Source: Flavobacterium panici (lineage in GTDB: Bacteria; Bacteroidota; Bacteroidia; Flavobacteriales; Flavobacteriaceae). From it: DNA of 64,000 bases. Numbering within the stretch: position 1 is the first letter of the stretch; every line of letters starts with the position of its first letter. Under the pieces are notes generated by a model. That model was not told the DNA's origin, searched no databases, and was given only the letters and a program-made list of their open reading frames with translations. The position numbers and the translations under genes are program-made. Positions 54,387 through 62,655 of the stretch are shown in pieces. The stretch spans positions 124,001-188,000 of the forward strand of contig NZ_CAIJDE010000062.1 of the NCBI RefSeq assembly GCF_903819335.1, in the 5' to 3' direction.

Positions 54387-54839
54387 TTATATAGTTACAG
54401 CTTCTCCACCAGCAGCTTCAATAGCAGCTTTTGCAGTAGCAGTAAATTTGTGGGCAGTTACTTTTAATTTTGCTTTCAATTCTCCTCTACCTAAAATCTT
54501 AACGATTTCATTTTTGGTAGCTAGACGATTTGCTACGAAATCTGTCATAGAAACAGAATCAGTAATCACACCATTGTCTACTAATAATTGAAGCGTATCT
54601 AAATTAACACCTTCGTATTCTTTACGATTGATGTTTGTGAAACCAAACTTAGGTACACGTCTTTGAAGTGGCATTTGTCCTCCCTCAAAACCAATCTTTT
54701 TAGAATAACCAGAACGAGATTTTGCTCCTTTGTGACCTCTTGCAGAAGTACCACCTTTTCCAGAACCTTCTCCTCTACCTAATCTTTTATTTTGATTGTG
54801 CGTTGACCCTTCAGCTGGTTGTAAGTTACTTAAATTCAT
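54387..54839 (-). CDS. rplO: 50S ribosomal protein L15
   Basis: A 150-residue large-subunit protein. The basic Gly-rich N-terminus (GSTHNQNKRLGRGEGSGKGG, SARGHKGAKSRSGYSKKIGFEGGQMPLQRRVPK) extends into the rRNA core; the C-terminal globular part ends VTAHKFTATAKAAIEAAGGE. It follows rpmD by 11 bases. Confidence 0.99.
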   Translation of the reverse strand: MNLSNLQPAEGSTHNQNKRLGRGEGSGKGGTSARGHKGAKSRSGYSKKIGFEGGQMPLQRRVPKFGFTNINRKEYEGVNLDTLQLLVDNGVITDSVSMTDFVANRLATKNEIVKILGRGELKAKLKVTAHKFTATAKAAIEAAGGEAVTI

Positions 54840-54850
54840 AACAGTATTTG

Positions 54851-55033
54851 TTATTTAGCTTCTTCAACAGAAACTAAGTGTTTAACTTTGTTTATCATAC
54901 CAAGGATAGCAGGGTTTGAATCATGCTCTACAACTTGACCCATTTTACGTAGACCTAAAGCTTCTAATCCTCTTTTTTGAGAAAGAGGGCAGTTGATTTT
55001 GCTTCTTACTTGTTTTACTAATAATTTAGCCAT
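54851..55033 (-). CDS. rpmD: 50S ribosomal protein L30
   Basis: A 60-residue protein starting MAKLLVKQVRSKINCPLSQKRG, with LEALGLRKMGQVVEHDS, the L30 fingerprint. AAGGA lies 5-9 bases before its ATG, one of the few Shine-Dalgarno-like sites in this operon. Confidence 0.98.
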   Translation of the reverse strand: MAKLLVKQVRSKINCPLSQKRGLEALGLRKMGQVVEHDSNPAILGMINKVKHLVSVEEAK

Positions 55034-55045
55034 AATTTCCTTGAA

Positions 55046-55567
55046 TTAACCTTTAAAAACTTTTTCTAAAGAAACACCTCTTTGTTTTGCAACAGTGTGA
55101 GCGCTTCTCATTTGTAATAAAGCATCAAAAGTTGCCTTAACTACGTTATGAGGATTTGATGATCCTTGAGATTTAGATAATACGTCGTGAATACCTACTG
55201 ATTCAAGAACTGAACGAACAGCTCCACCAGCAATAACTCCTGTACCATGAGAAGCAGGAATTAAGAATACACGCGCACCACCAAATTTACCTTTTTGTTC
55301 GTGAGGAACAGATTGTCCATTCAAAGGAATTTTTACTAAATTTTTCTTAGCATCTTCTACTGCTTTCGCAATTGCTTCAGAAACGTCTTTAGATTTTCCT
55401 AATCCGTGACCAACTACTCCGTTTTCATCACCTACAACTACAATAGCAGAAAAACCGAAAGCTCTACCACCTTTTGTAACTTTAGTAACACGATTAACAC
55501 TTACCAGACGATCTTTAAGTTCAAGACCACTTGGTTTTACCAATTCTACATTTTTGTATTTAGACAT
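55046..55567 (-). CDS. rpsE: 30S ribosomal protein S5
   Basis: A 173-residue protein with the S5 double-stranded RNA-binding fold (KDRLVSVNRVTKVTKGGRAFGF, VVGDENGVVGHGLGKSKDVSEA) and the C-terminal domain with PASHGTGVIAGGAVRSVLE. It has a role in fidelity and mRNA unwinding. It lies 6 bases after rplR. Confidence 0.99.
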   Translation of the reverse strand: MSKYKNVELVKPSGLELKDRLVSVNRVTKVTKGGRAFGFSAIVVVGDENGVVGHGLGKSKDVSEAIAKAVEDAKKNLVKIPLNGQSVPHEQKGKFGGARVFLIPASHGTGVIAGGAVRSVLESVGIHDVLSKSQGSSNPHNVVKATFDALLQMRSAHTVAKQRGVSLEKVFKG

Positions 55568-55573
55568 AATATA

Positions 55574-55924
55574 TTAGAATTTAAGTCCAGCCGCTCTTGC
55601 GCCTTCTGCTAATGATTTAATACGACCGTGATACAAATAACCACCTCTATCAAAAGTGATTGTTTCGATCCCAGCTTTTAACGCTTTCTCTGCAACTAGT
55701 TTTCCAACAGCAGCAGCTACTTCAACGTTAGTACCTTTTCCTATTTCTTTTTCTCTTGAAGATGCAGCTAAAATAGTAACTCCATTTACATCATCAATAA
55801 GTTGAGCGTAAATTTCTTTGTTACTTCTAAATACAGATAGTCTTGGGTTAGCAGCAGTACCACTAATCGATTTTCTAATTCTGAATCTAATTCTCTGTCT
55901 TCTATCAGATTTTGTTAATGACAT
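55574..55924 (-). CDS. rplR: 50S ribosomal protein L18
   Basis: A 116-residue 5S rRNA-binding protein with RRQRIRFRIRKSISGTAANPRL, FRSNKEIYAQLIDDVNG and the C-terminal FDRGGYLYHGRIKSLAEGARAAGLKF. It starts 11 bases after rplF. Confidence 0.99.
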   Translation of the reverse strand: MSLTKSDRRQRIRFRIRKSISGTAANPRLSVFRSNKEIYAQLIDDVNGVTILAASSREKEIGKGTNVEVAAAVGKLVAEKALKAGIETITFDRGGYLYHGRIKSLAEGARAAGLKF

Positions 55925-55935
55925 AATCTTATTTT

Positions 55936-56478
55936 TTAAGCTGATTTACCTGCTTTTCTTCTTAATACTTCACCCACAAATTTAACACCTTTTCCTTTGT
56001 ATGGTTCAGGCTTACGGAAACCTCTGATTTTCGCAGCAACCTGTCCTAAAAGTTGTTTATCAAATGATGTTAATTTTACGATTGGGTTCTTACCTTTTTC
56101 AGATATTGTTTCTAAAGATACTTCTGGAGCAATTTCTAAAACAATATTGTGAGAATATCCAAGAGCTAAATCTAATTTTTGACCTTGGTTTGAAGCTCTA
56201 TAACCAACTCCAACTAATTCTAGTTCTTTTGTGAAACCTTCAGAAACACCTACAATCATATTATTGATCAAAGATCTGAATAATCCGTGTTTTGCTCTGT
56301 GGTCTTTATGATCAGACGATCTTTCAACTAAAACTTGATCGCCTTCAACAGTTACATTAACGTCCGAAAACTCCTGAACTAATTGACCTTTTTTTCCTTT
56401 TACTGTAATAATACCGTCTTTAACTTCTACAGTTACACCAGCAGGGATTACAATTGGGCTTTTACCTATTCTTGACAT
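55936..56478 (-). CDS. rplF: 50S ribosomal protein L6
   Basis: A 180-residue protein of two similar domains near the factor-binding site: MSRIGKSPIVIPAGVTV and VTVKGKKGQLVQEFS in the first, QVAAKIRGFRKPEPYKGKGVKF in the second. It follows rpsH by 18 bases. Confidence 0.99.
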   Translation of the reverse strand: MSRIGKSPIVIPAGVTVEVKDGIITVKGKKGQLVQEFSDVNVTVEGDQVLVERSSDHKDHRAKHGLFRSLINNMIVGVSEGFTKELELVGVGYRASNQGQKLDLALGYSHNIVLEIAPEVSLETISEKGKNPIVKLTSFDKQLLGQVAAKIRGFRKPEPYKGKGVKFVGEVLRRKAGKSA

Positions 56479-56496
56479 CTTATCTAGTGTTTAAAA

Positions 56497-56895
56497 TTAG
56501 TATACGTAACAAATTACTTCACCACCTACATTTAATTGTTTTGCTTGTTTTCCAGTCATAAGACCTTTTGAAGTAGAAACAATAGCAATTCCTAATCCGT
56601 TAAGGATTCTCGGTAATTTGGCAGCACCAGCATACTTACGTAAACCTGGTTTACTAATTCTTTGGATATCTTTAATTACAGGCTCTTTAGTATCTTTATC
56701 GTACTTTAAAGCAATTTTGATAGAACCTTGAACAGTGTTCGTTTCAAATTTGTAACTTAAGATATAACCTTGATCAAATAAGATCTTAGTTATTTCTTTT
56801 TTAAGATTAGAAGCTGGAATTTCAACAACTTTGTGGTTTGCAGCCACAGCGTTACGAACTCTAGTCAAATAATCTGCAATAGGATCTGTATACAT
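56497..56895 (-). CDS. rpsH: 30S ribosomal protein S8
   Basis: A 132-residue 16S rRNA-binding protein; in E. coli it represses its own spc operon. It begins MYTDPIADYLTRVRNAV at ATG 56895, the family start, and ends LNVGGEVICYVY. The frame is open upstream to a TTG at 56955 and includes an in-frame GTG preceded closely by AGGAGG, but those residues are not S8-like. That upstream sequence forms a strong hairpin described separately. The gap to rpsN is 78 bases, the second longest in the operon. Confidence 0.97.
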   Translation of the reverse strand: MYTDPIADYLTRVRNAVAANHKVVEIPASNLKKEITKILFDQGYILSYKFETNTVQGSIKIALKYDKDTKEPVIKDIQRISKPGLRKYAGAAKLPRILNGLGIAIVSTSKGLMTGKQAKQLNVGGEVICYVY

Positions 56896-56919
56896 ATGTA
56901 TTTGATTGCGATTATGGTT

Positions 56920-56944
56920 TTCAGGAAGCACTCTGCCTCCTGAA
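56920..56944 (-). promoter_or_regulatory. Strong hairpin in the rpsN-rpsH gap (possible S8 control site)
   Basis: On the mRNA TTCAGGAGGC pairs with GCTTCCTGAA, ten base pairs with one G-U wobble, around the 5-base loop AGAGT. It lies 24 bases before the rpsH ATG, has no U-tract and hides an AGGAGG sequence in its 5' arm. It may be an r-protein autoregulatory or RNA-processing site. Function is inference. Confidence 0.5.
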
Positions 56945-56973
56945 CCTTTAATCAATTTATAAACTTTTTTAAA

Positions 56974-57243
56974 TTACCAGCTGGCTTTTTTAACACCTGG
57001 AATTAATCCATTGTTAGCCATTTCACGGAAAGTTACACGTGAAATACCGAATTGACGGATATAACCTCTTGGTCTTCCAGTCAATTTACAACGGTTGTGC
57101 AAACGAACAGGTGAAGCGTTTTTTGGTAATCTTTGTAAACCTTCATAGTCTCCAGCTTCTAATAAAGCTTTTCTCTTTTCAGCATATTTAGCTACCGTTT
57201 TTTCTCTTTTCACCTCACGGGCTTTCATTGATTCTTTAGCCAT
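56974..57243 (-). CDS. rpsN: 30S ribosomal protein S14 (zinc-independent long form)
   Basis: An 89-residue S14 starting MAKESMKAREVKREKTVAKY and ending NGLIPGVKKASW, with NRCKLTGRPRGYIRQFGISR. It lacks the paired CxxC motifs of the 61-residue zinc form, so it is the zinc-free type. It starts 3 bases after rplE. Confidence 0.99.
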   Translation of the reverse strand: MAKESMKAREVKREKTVAKYAEKRKALLEAGDYEGLQRLPKNASPVRLHNRCKLTGRPRGYIRQFGISRVTFREMANNGLIPGVKKASW

Positions 57244-57246
57244 ATC

Positions 57247-57798
57247 TTAATTCTTTTTAAAAGGTAATCCTAATTCAGCCAATAATGACTTTGCTTCCTT
57301 GTCTGTTTTTGCAGTAGTAACAAATGTAATATCCATTCCTGAGATTTTGTTTACTTTGTCAATATCAATTTCTGGGAAAATGATTTGCTCCAAAACTCCA
57401 AGATTGTAGTTACCTCTTCCGTCGAAACCAGTAGCTTTGATACCACTAAAATCTCTAACGCGCGGTAAAGCAGAAGTAATAAGTCTATCTAAAAACTCAT
57501 ACATTCTTTCACCACGTAAAGTAACTTTTGCTCCAATAGGCATCCCTTTTCTCAATTTGAATGACGCAACGTCTTTCTTTGAAATTGTAGATACTGCTTT
57601 TTGTCCAGTGATCTTTGTTAACTCATCAACTGCATAGTCAATAAGTTTTTTATCAGATACAGCTGCACCAACTCCACGGCTCAAAACGATTTTTTCAAGT
57701 TTTGGAACTTGCATAACGTTTGTATATCCGAACTCTTCTTTAAGAGCAGAGATTACTCTACTCTTATATTCTTCTTTTAGTCTAGGTGTATATGCCAT
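57247..57798 (-). CDS. rplE: 50S ribosomal protein L5
   Basis: A 183-residue 5S rRNA-binding protein contacting the P-site tRNA. Blocks include MQVPKLEKIVLSRGVG, TGQKAVSTISKKDVASFKLR, LRGERMYEFLDRLI and DFSGIKATGFDGRGNYNLG. It is 2 bases from rplX. Confidence 0.99.
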   Translation of the reverse strand: MAYTPRLKEEYKSRVISALKEEFGYTNVMQVPKLEKIVLSRGVGAAVSDKKLIDYAVDELTKITGQKAVSTISKKDVASFKLRKGMPIGAKVTLRGERMYEFLDRLITSALPRVRDFSGIKATGFDGRGNYNLGVLEQIIFPEIDIDKVNKISGMDITFVTTAKTDKEAKSLLAELGLPFKKN

Positions 57799-57800
57799 TA

Positions 57801-58115
57801 CTATAGTACTTGATTAGATTTTTTTGAAAATCTTACTTTCTTATCTCCTTCTACTCTAATACCTACTCTAGTTGTTTCCTTAGTTTTAGGATCAATTAGA
57901 GAAATGTTAGAAATTTGAATAGAAGCCTCTTTCTTAACGATACCACCTTGAGGGTTTTTAGCACTTGGTTTTGTATGTTTTGAAACCAGGTTTACACCTT
58001 CAACTATCGCTTTATTTTTCTCACGGTAAACACGTAAAACTTTACCTTCAGCACCTTTATGGTCTCCAGCAATAACTCTTACGATATCTCCTGATTTTAT
58101 TTTTAGCTTTATCAT
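57801..58115 (-). CDS. rplX: 50S ribosomal protein L24
   Basis: A 104-residue early-assembly protein near the tunnel exit with a KOW motif: MIKLKIKSGDIVRVIAGDHKGAEGKVLRVY, then GVNLVSKHTKPSAKNPQGGI. It follows rplN by 11 bases. Confidence 0.99.
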   Translation of the reverse strand: MIKLKIKSGDIVRVIAGDHKGAEGKVLRVYREKNKAIVEGVNLVSKHTKPSAKNPQGGIVKKEASIQISNISLIDPKTKETTRVGIRVEGDKKVRFSKKSNQVL

Positions 58116-58126
58116 CTTAAAACGAA

Positions 58127-58495
58127 TTAAAGCACTTCTGGTGCTAATGATACAATTTTCATGAATTGTTTTTCACGAAGTTCTCTTGCTACCGGACCAA
58201 AAACACGAGTTCCTCTCATTTCCCCTGCAGCATTCAAAAGAACACATGCATTGTCATCGAAACGGATATAAGAACCATCAGCTCTTCTCACTTCTTTTTT
58301 GGTACGTACAACAACTGCAGTTGAAACAGCTCCTTTTTTCACGTTACCGTTTGGAGTTGCATCTTTAATAGATACTACAATCTTGTCACCAACAGAGGCA
58401 TACCTTCTTTTGGTACCTCCTAAAACACGGATAGTTAAAACTTCTTTTGCTCCCGTGTTATCTGCTACTTTTAGTCTTGATTCCTGTTGTACCAT
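58127..58495 (-). CDS. rplN: 50S ribosomal protein L14
   Basis: A 122-residue protein at the subunit interface with the very conserved MVQQESRLKVADNTGAKEVL, GDKIVVSIKDATPNG, DDNACVLLNAAGEMRGTRVFGPVARELRE and KIVSLAPEVL. It starts 2 bases after rpsQ. Confidence 0.99.
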   Translation of the reverse strand: MVQQESRLKVADNTGAKEVLTIRVLGGTKRRYASVGDKIVVSIKDATPNGNVKKGAVSTAVVVRTKKEVRRADGSYIRFDDNACVLLNAAGEMRGTRVFGPVARELREKQFMKIVSLAPEVL

Positions 58496-58497
58496 AA

Positions 58498-58758
58498 TTA
58501 TTTAGCTCTTTCTAAGATTTCAACTAATCTCCAACATTTTGTTTTACTTAAAGGACGCGTTTCGCTAATTCTTACAGTATCTCCAATGTTACAGTCGTTT
58601 GTTTCGTCGTGTGCAACATATTTCTTAGTTTTCAACACGAACTTACCGTATAATGGGTGTTTTACTTTTCTTACTTCAGCAATAACAATAGATTTATCCA
58701 TTTTATTTGAAGTAACAACACCTATTCTTTCTTTTCTTAAATTTCTTTTTTCTTCCAT
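58498..58758 (-). CDS. rpsQ: 30S ribosomal protein S17
   Basis: An 86-residue OB-fold 16S rRNA-binding protein with RKERIGVVTSNKMDKSIVIA, VKHPLYGKFVLKTKKYVAHDE and DTVRISETRPLSKTKCWRLVEI. It follows rpmC by 17 bases. Confidence 0.99.
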   Translation of the reverse strand: MEEKRNLRKERIGVVTSNKMDKSIVIAEVRKVKHPLYGKFVLKTKKYVAHDETNDCNIGDTVRISETRPLSKTKCWRLVEILERAK

Positions 58759-58775
58759 CTTTCAGCAGAATACAA

Positions 58776-58967
58776 TTATTGTAACTCTCTTTTAGTTAAC
58801 TCTGTAGCCAATCTTGCAACTGTTCTTCTAACGCTTCTAATTTGAAGTGGGTTAGCAATTGGAGATATAGCGTGAGCCATTTTTAGGTCAGCATATACTT
58901 TCTTAGTTTGACTAAGCTTTTCTTGCAACTCCGCTGCAGAAAGATCTTTTATTTCTGATTGTTTCAT
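58776..58967 (-). CDS. rpmC: 50S ribosomal protein L29
   Basis: A 63-residue helical protein near the tunnel exit, where signal recognition particle and trigger factor bind. MKQSEIKDLSAAELQEKLSQ and NPLQIRSVRRTVARLATEL are typical. It follows rplP by 12 bases. Confidence 0.98.
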   Translation of the reverse strand: MKQSEIKDLSAAELQEKLSQTKKVYADLKMAHAISPIANPLQIRSVRRTVARLATELTKRELQ

Positions 58968-58979
58968 AATAAATATAAA

Positions 58980-59405
58980 TTATGCTTCGAAATCTCTAGC
59001 AACGACGAATTTAGTTTTTACTGGAAGTTTCTGAGCTGCAAGACGTAAAGCCTCTTTTGCAACTGACAATGGAACTCCTCCAACTTCAAACATAATTCTT
59101 CCTGGTTTAACAACAGCAGCCCAATACTCAACTGCTCCTTTACCTTTACCCATACGTACTTCAAGAGGTTTCTTAGTGATAGGTTTGTCTGGAAATATTT
59201 TAATCCATAATTGTCCCTCTCTCTTCATGTAACGAGTTGCAGCGATACGTGCAGCTTCGATTTGACGAGAAGTTAAGAACATTCCATCTTCATGTACAGA
59301 TTTAATACCAAACATTCCATTTGAAAGTTCATGCCCTCTTTGAGAGTTACCTTTCATTTTACCTTTTTGTACCTTACGGTATTTTGTTCTTTTAGGCTGT
59401 AACAT
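58980..59405 (-). CDS. rplP: 50S ribosomal protein L16
   Basis: A 141-residue protein positioned near the A-site tRNA. It starts MLQPKRTKYRKVQKGKMKGN, contains GMFGIKSVHEDGMFLTSRQIEAARIA and RMGKGKGAVEYWAAVVKPGRIMFE, and ends KTKFVVARDFEA. It follows rpsC by 19 bases. Confidence 0.99.
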   Translation of the reverse strand: MLQPKRTKYRKVQKGKMKGNSQRGHELSNGMFGIKSVHEDGMFLTSRQIEAARIAATRYMKREGQLWIKIFPDKPITKKPLEVRMGKGKGAVEYWAAVVKPGRIMFEVGGVPLSVAKEALRLAAQKLPVKTKFVVARDFEA

Positions 59406-59424
59406 TTTTCTTTAGTTTAAAAAT

Positions 59425-60183
59425 TTACTTTCTTTTACGAGCGTCTGGTTTTCCACCTTTATTAAAGTTAGATTTACCTCTAGGGGCATCTCCACCTTTA
59501 CCACCGCCAGTACCAGATTGTTTTTTATCCATTCCAGCAAGTGGAGAAAGATCTCTCTTTCCATAAACTTCACCTTTCATGATCCATACTTTGATACCCA
59601 TTCTACCATAAGTAGTGTGAGCTTCAGCCAAAGCATAATCAATATCAGCTCTGAAAGTTGATAGAGGAATTCTACCTTCTTTGAAACCTTCTGAACGTGC
59701 CATTTCAGCACCATTCAAACGACCAGAAATCAAAACTTTAATACCTTCTGCATTCATACGCATAGAAGCTGCAATAGCCATCTTAATTGCACGTCTGTAA
59801 GAGATACGGCTTTCGATTTGACGAGCGATGCTTGTCGCCACAAGATAAGCATCTAACTCAGGTCTTTTAATTTCAAAGATGTTAATTTGAACCTCTTTGT
59901 CAGTAACTTTCTTAAGTTCTTCTTTTAACTTGTCTACCTCTTGTCCGCCTTTTCCGATAATAATACCAGGTCTAGCAGTAGTGATAGTAACGGTTACAAG
60001 TTTCAAAGTTCTCTCGATGATTACTTTAGATACACTAGCTTTTGATAAACGAGCGTGGATATACTTTCTGATTTTGTGATCTTCGGCAAGTTTATCACCG
60101 TAATCATTTCCACCATACCAGTTTGAGTCCCACCCTCTGATGATACCAAGTCTATTTCCAATTGGATTTGTCTTTTGTCCCAT
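59425..60183 (-). CDS. rpsC: 30S ribosomal protein S3
   Basis: A 252-residue protein at the mRNA entry. It starts MGQKTNPIGNRLGIIRGWDSNWYGG, has a KH domain with ITTARPGIIIGKGGQEVDKLKEEL and the C-terminal domain with GRMGIKVWIMKGEVYGKRDL. About 30 residues of low-complexity Gly/Lys-rich tail follow (from near 222), longer than in E. coli. It lies 5 bases after rplV. Confidence 0.99.
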   Translation of the reverse strand: MGQKTNPIGNRLGIIRGWDSNWYGGNDYGDKLAEDHKIRKYIHARLSKASVSKVIIERTLKLVTVTITTARPGIIIGKGGQEVDKLKEELKKVTDKEVQINIFEIKRPELDAYLVATSIARQIESRISYRRAIKMAIAASMRMNAEGIKVLISGRLNGAEMARSEGFKEGRIPLSTFRADIDYALAEAHTTYGRMGIKVWIMKGEVYGKRDLSPLAGMDKKQSGTGGGKGGDAPRGKSNFNKGGKPDARKRK

Positions 60184-60188
60184 GCTGC

Positions 60189-60602
60189 TTAAGAATTGCT
60201 TTGTGTGTTATTGATAGCTCCAAGCACGATTGTAACGTGGTTAGAACGTTTTCTTATTCTGTGTGCACGACCTTGTGGAGCTGGACGAAGTCTTTTCAAC
60301 ATCATTCCACCATCTACTCTGATCTCTTTAACAAATAATCCAGCTTCTTCTAAATTACCTTCACTATTTTTTTGCTCCCAGTTGTTGATTGCAGATAATA
60401 ATAGTTTTTCTAATTTTCTTGAAGCTTCTTTAGAACTGAATCTTAAAATGTTAAGTGCTCTTTCTACCTTCTGACCTCTTACCAAGTCCGCTACTAAGCG
60501 CATTTTTCTAGGTGAAGTAGGGCAGTTATTCAATTTTGCGAAAGCAATAGACTTATTAGCCTCTTTTCTCGCATCTGCTGTTTCTCTTTTACGAACTCCC
60601 AT
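60189..60602 (-). CDS. rplV: 50S ribosomal protein L22
   Basis: A 137-residue protein whose long beta hairpin lines the peptide tunnel. NCPTSPRKMRLVADLVRGQKVERALNIL and the C-terminal MLKRLRPAPQGRAHRIRKRSNHVTIVL are the fingerprints. The N-terminal 15-20 residues (MGVRKRETADARKEANKS) extend beyond E. coli L22. It lies 6 bases after rpsS. Confidence 0.99.
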   Translation of the reverse strand: MGVRKRETADARKEANKSIAFAKLNNCPTSPRKMRLVADLVRGQKVERALNILRFSSKEASRKLEKLLLSAINNWEQKNSEGNLEEAGLFVKEIRVDGGMMLKRLRPAPQGRAHRIRKRSNHVTIVLGAINNTQSNS

Positions 60603-60608
60603 TGCTTC

Positions 60609-60887
60609 TTATTTTTTACCTTTATTTTTTGCTCCAGCATGACCTCTAAAAGATCTAGTTGGTGAAAACTCTCCTAATTTGTGACCTACCATGTTTTCTG
60701 TTACGTAAACTGGTACAAATTGACGACCGTTATGAACTGCGATAGTTTGTCCAACGAAATCCGGAGTAATCATAGAAGCTCTAGACCAAGTCTTTACTAC
60801 ACTATTTTTACCACTTTCTACGTTTTCCTGAACTTTCTTGTCTAATTTATAATGAACGAAAGGTCCTTTTTTTAATGAACGTGCCAT
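60609..60887 (-). CDS. rpsS: 30S ribosomal protein S19
   Basis: A 92-residue head protein next to S13. MARSLKKGPFVHYKLDKKVQ, TWSRASMITPDFVGQTIAVHNG and VGHKLGEFSPTRSFRGHAG are diagnostic. It lies 6 bases after rplB. Confidence 0.99.
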   Translation of the reverse strand: MARSLKKGPFVHYKLDKKVQENVESGKNSVVKTWSRASMITPDFVGQTIAVHNGRQFVPVYVTENMVGHKLGEFSPTRSFRGHAGAKNKGKK

Positions 60888-60893
60888 ATCTTA

Positions 60894-61718
60894 TTATTTC
60901 TTTCTACGTTCTACGATATACTTGTTACTCGGGTTTTTCTTAGAACGAGTTCTGTAACCTTTAGCTGGCAATCCGTTTCTTGAACGTGGGTGCCCTCCAG
61001 AAGAACGTCCTTCACCACCTCCCATAGGGTGATCAACTGGGTTCATCGCTACTGGTCTAGTTCTAGGTCTTCTTCCTAACCATCTTGTTCTACCTGCTTT
61101 TCCAGATACAACTAATTGGTGGTCAGAATTAGAAACAGCTCCAATTGTAGCCGAGCAAGTTAACAAGATTAATCTTGTTTCACCAGATGGCATTTTAATT
61201 GTTGCGTATTTCCCGTCTCTTGCCATTAACTGAGCAAAAGTTCCAGCTGAACGAGCAATAACCGCTCCTTGTCCTGGACGTAACTCAATACAAGATATAA
61301 CAGTTCCAAGAGGAATTCTGCTTAAAGGTAATGTATTACCAATTTCAGGTTGAGATTCTGGACCAGAAACTAATTTCTGACCAACTTTCAATCCGTTTTG
61401 AGCAATTACATAAGTTTTCTCTCCATCAGCATAAGCTAATAAAGCGATAAATGCAGTACGATTTGGATCGTATTCGATTGATTTCACTGTAGCTGGAATT
61501 CCATCTTTAGTTCTTTTGAAATCAATAATACGATATCTCTGCTTGTGACCACCACCCGTATAACGCATGGTCATCTTTCCTTGACTATTTCTACCTCCAG
61601 AGTTTTTTATCGGCGCTATCAAAGAGCGTTCCGGCTTATCAGTTGTAATGGCGTCATAACCATTCACAACTCTAAATCGCTGACCTGGGGTAATAGGTTT
61701 TAATTTTCTTACTGACAT
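60894..61718 (-). CDS. rplB: 50S ribosomal protein L2
   Basis: A 274-residue protein needed for subunit association and peptidyl transferase structure. N-terminal SVRKLKPITPGQRFRVVNG, MTMRYTGGGHKQRYRIIDFKR and C-terminal RPVAMNPVDHPMGGGEGRSSGGHP with the conserved His near the peptidyl transferase centre. It lies 9 bases after rplW. Confidence 0.99.
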   Translation of the reverse strand: MSVRKLKPITPGQRFRVVNGYDAITTDKPERSLIAPIKNSGGRNSQGKMTMRYTGGGHKQRYRIIDFKRTKDGIPATVKSIEYDPNRTAFIALLAYADGEKTYVIAQNGLKVGQKLVSGPESQPEIGNTLPLSRIPLGTVISCIELRPGQGAVIARSAGTFAQLMARDGKYATIKMPSGETRLILLTCSATIGAVSNSDHQLVVSGKAGRTRWLGRRPRTRPVAMNPVDHPMGGGEGRSSGGHPRSRNGLPAKGYRTRSKKNPSNKYIVERRKK

Positions 61719-61727
61719 TTTTCTATC

Positions 61728-62018
61728 TTAGATATTGTTGTAAAAATCAATTGTTTCTCCTTCTTGTACTTGAACAATTGCTTTTTTAATTGCATTTGTC
61801 TTTCCACTGATTAAACCACTTTTAGTGTATTTAGTAGATCTATCTGGTCTCACATTCATTGTGTTAACTGAAACGATAGTTACTCCATAAGCAGCCTCAA
61901 CAGCTTTCTTAATTTGAACTTTGTTTGCTTTTTTGTCAACAACGAATCCGAAGCGGTTTAGAACTTCACTTTCTTTGGTTACTTTTTCTGTTACTATAGG
62001 TCTAATTATGATACTCAT
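61728..62018 (-). CDS. rplW: 50S ribosomal protein L23
   Basis: A 96-residue protein at the tunnel exit, the docking site for trigger factor. It shows IIRPIVTEKVTKESE, NRFGFVVDKKANKVQIKKAVEAAYGV and VNTMNVRPDRSTKYTKSGL. It lies 7 bases after rplD. Confidence 0.98.
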   Translation of the reverse strand: MSIIIRPIVTEKVTKESEVLNRFGFVVDKKANKVQIKKAVEAAYGVTIVSVNTMNVRPDRSTKYTKSGLISGKTNAIKKAIVQVQEGETIDFYNNI

Positions 62019-62025
62019 ACTCCTA

Positions 62026-62655
62026 TTATTTGCTTAAATTTTCTTCGATTAACTCCAAAGAACCTTCTAAAAGCACTAAATTATTAGTGTTTAAAATAGC
62101 GTAAGTGCTTAATTCCGAGCTAGTTACGACATTAGAAGCCTTTAAATTGCGTGACGACAAATATACATTTTTATTTGACTCTCCCAACACAAATAGAGAT
62201 TTTTTATTTTCTAACCCTAAAGCTTTCAAAACGTTAATGAAATTTTTAGTGTTTGGCGCATCAAAATTAAAGTCTTCAACAACGATAATATTTGATTCTT
62301 TTGCTTTGATTGAGAAAGCAGATTTTCTTGCCAATCTTTTTAAACCTTTATTCAATTTGAATGAATAACTTCTTGGTCTTGGTCCGAAAATTGTTCCACC
62401 ACCTTTAAACAATGGATTTTTGATACTTCCCGCACGAGCCGTACCAGTTCCTTTTTGTTTTTTAATCTTACGTGTACTTCCTGTCACTTCAGCTCTTTCT
62501 TTAGCTTTGTGAGTTCCTTGTCTTTGATTAGCAAGATATTGCTTAACATCAAGGTATACAGCGTGATTATTTGGTTCAATTGCGAATACTGAATCAGAAA
62601 GTTGAACTTTTCTTCCAGTATCTTTTCCGTTGAAATCTAATACTTTTACTTCCAT
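62026..62655 (-). CDS. rplD: 50S ribosomal protein L4
   Basis: A 209-residue protein with a long loop in the peptide tunnel. Blocks include AIEPNNHAVYLDVKQYLANQRQGTHK, the loop STRKIKKQKGTGTARAGSIKNPLFKGGGTIFGPRPR and the C-terminal Rossmann-like domain. L4 represses the S10 operon in E. coli; here no comparable leader was recognised. It overlaps the rplC stop by one base. Confidence 0.99.
   Translation of the reverse strand: MEVKVLDFNGKDTGRKVQLSDSVFAIEPNNHAVYLDVKQYLANQRQGTHKAKERAEVTGSTRKIKKQKGTGTARAGSIKNPLFKGGGTIFGPRPRSYSFKLNKGLKRLARKSAFSIKAKESNIIVVEDFNFDAPNTKNFINVLKALGLENKKSLFVLGESNKNVYLSSRNLKASNVVTSSELSTYAILNTNNLVLLEGSLELIEENLSK

Noticed and set aside
56896..56955. Longer S8 starting at TTG 56955 or at the internal GTG
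   Set aside because: The extra residues do not resemble any S8, and the family start is ATG 56895. The stretch is better explained as a structured spacer.
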